This document shows, one piece after another, positions 54,820 through 54,956 of a DNA stretch of 54,956 nucleotides. This DNA is from Priapulus caudatus (Eukaryota; Priapulida; Priapulimorpha; Priapulimorphida; Priapulidae), in contig NW_014577308.1 in assembly GCF_000485595.1 (NCBI RefSeq), positions 67,507-122,462 of the forward strand. The letters are read 5' to 3'. Position numbers and translations under genes: made by a program. Within the stretch, counting starts at the first letter, position 1. The number at the start of each line of letters is the position of its first letter. The notes below the pieces were generated by a model. The model was given only the letters and a program-made list of their open reading frames with translations, searched no databases and was not told where the DNA came from.

Positions 54820-54940
54820 ACTAGTACTAGTAGTAGTAGTAGCAGTAGTACTACTAGTACTACTACTAGTACTAGTACTACTACTAGTACTAGTACTACT
54901 ACTAGTACTAGTACTACTACTAGTACTAGTACTAATAGTT
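54820..54940. repeat. ACTAGT/ACT palindromic simple repeat
   Basis: ACTAGTACTACT units that are self-complementary over most of 115 bp. 'GGCTTATAGGGTCTA' at the window edge looks like the start of another TTAGGG-cored element. Confidence 0.8.
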
Positions 54941-54956
54941 AGGCTTATAGGGTCTA

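Overview
This is eukaryotic, metazoan DNA: small exons bounded by GT/AG splice sites in long AT-rich introns, dense inverted-repeat transposons, TTAGGG-type telomeric motifs and no bacterial-style gene packing. The gene content (a Trio/Kalirin GEF that keeps SH3, Ig, FN3 and kinase domains, plus a CBM14 chitin-binding exon) and the CTCATCTGAC/CCGTCCGT repeats suggest a marine invertebrate outside the insects, perhaps a lophotrochozoan. I cannot name the species.

Positions 15-44581 hold the 3' part of one plus-strand Trio/Kalirin orthologue. I could place 25 exons whose phases agree, encoding about 1,180 residues: the second DH (RhoGEF) domain, its PH domain, a Ser/Thr/Pro linker, an SH3 domain, an Ig domain, an FN3 domain, a serine/threonine kinase domain and the C-terminal tail. 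The N-terminal half (Sec14, spectrin repeats, first GEF) lies upstream of the window. The DH/PH part of the assembly is scrambled. The block with the first three DH exons occurs twice: an indel-riddled copy at about 180-3460 and a clean copy at 4490-7350. The first PH exon also occurs twice: clean but out of order at 3677-3865, and indel-riddled but in the right place at 11414-11620. The breaks lie in GTGA, CT and CGTC simple repeats, and the damage is the same in introns and exons. This looks like gap filling with uncorrected long reads plus a misplaced contig, not biology.

The intron between the PH domain and the linker (15298-29668) is a transposon graveyard with one 10-N gap at 19433-19442. 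Two non-autonomous element types stand out there and in the last kilobase of the window. (1) Hairpin elements ending GC(N)5-6 GGGTC whose arms flank a TTAGGG core and whose insertions carry 9-bp target duplications; two of them are themselves split by 1.5-1.65 kb insertions. (2) Small palindromes (35-112 bp, with one 788-bp form) that begin CARGAG and are flanked by 7-bp target duplications.

Downstream of the Trio stop codon are about 5 kb with no recognisable gene, then a minus-strand exon with a peritrophin-A/CBM14 chitin-binding domain (49762-50055), and then the first two phase-compatible exons of an unrecognised membrane-anchored plus-strand protein (53026-53594). The window ends in TTAGGG-cored elements and an ACTAGT/ACT simple repeat.
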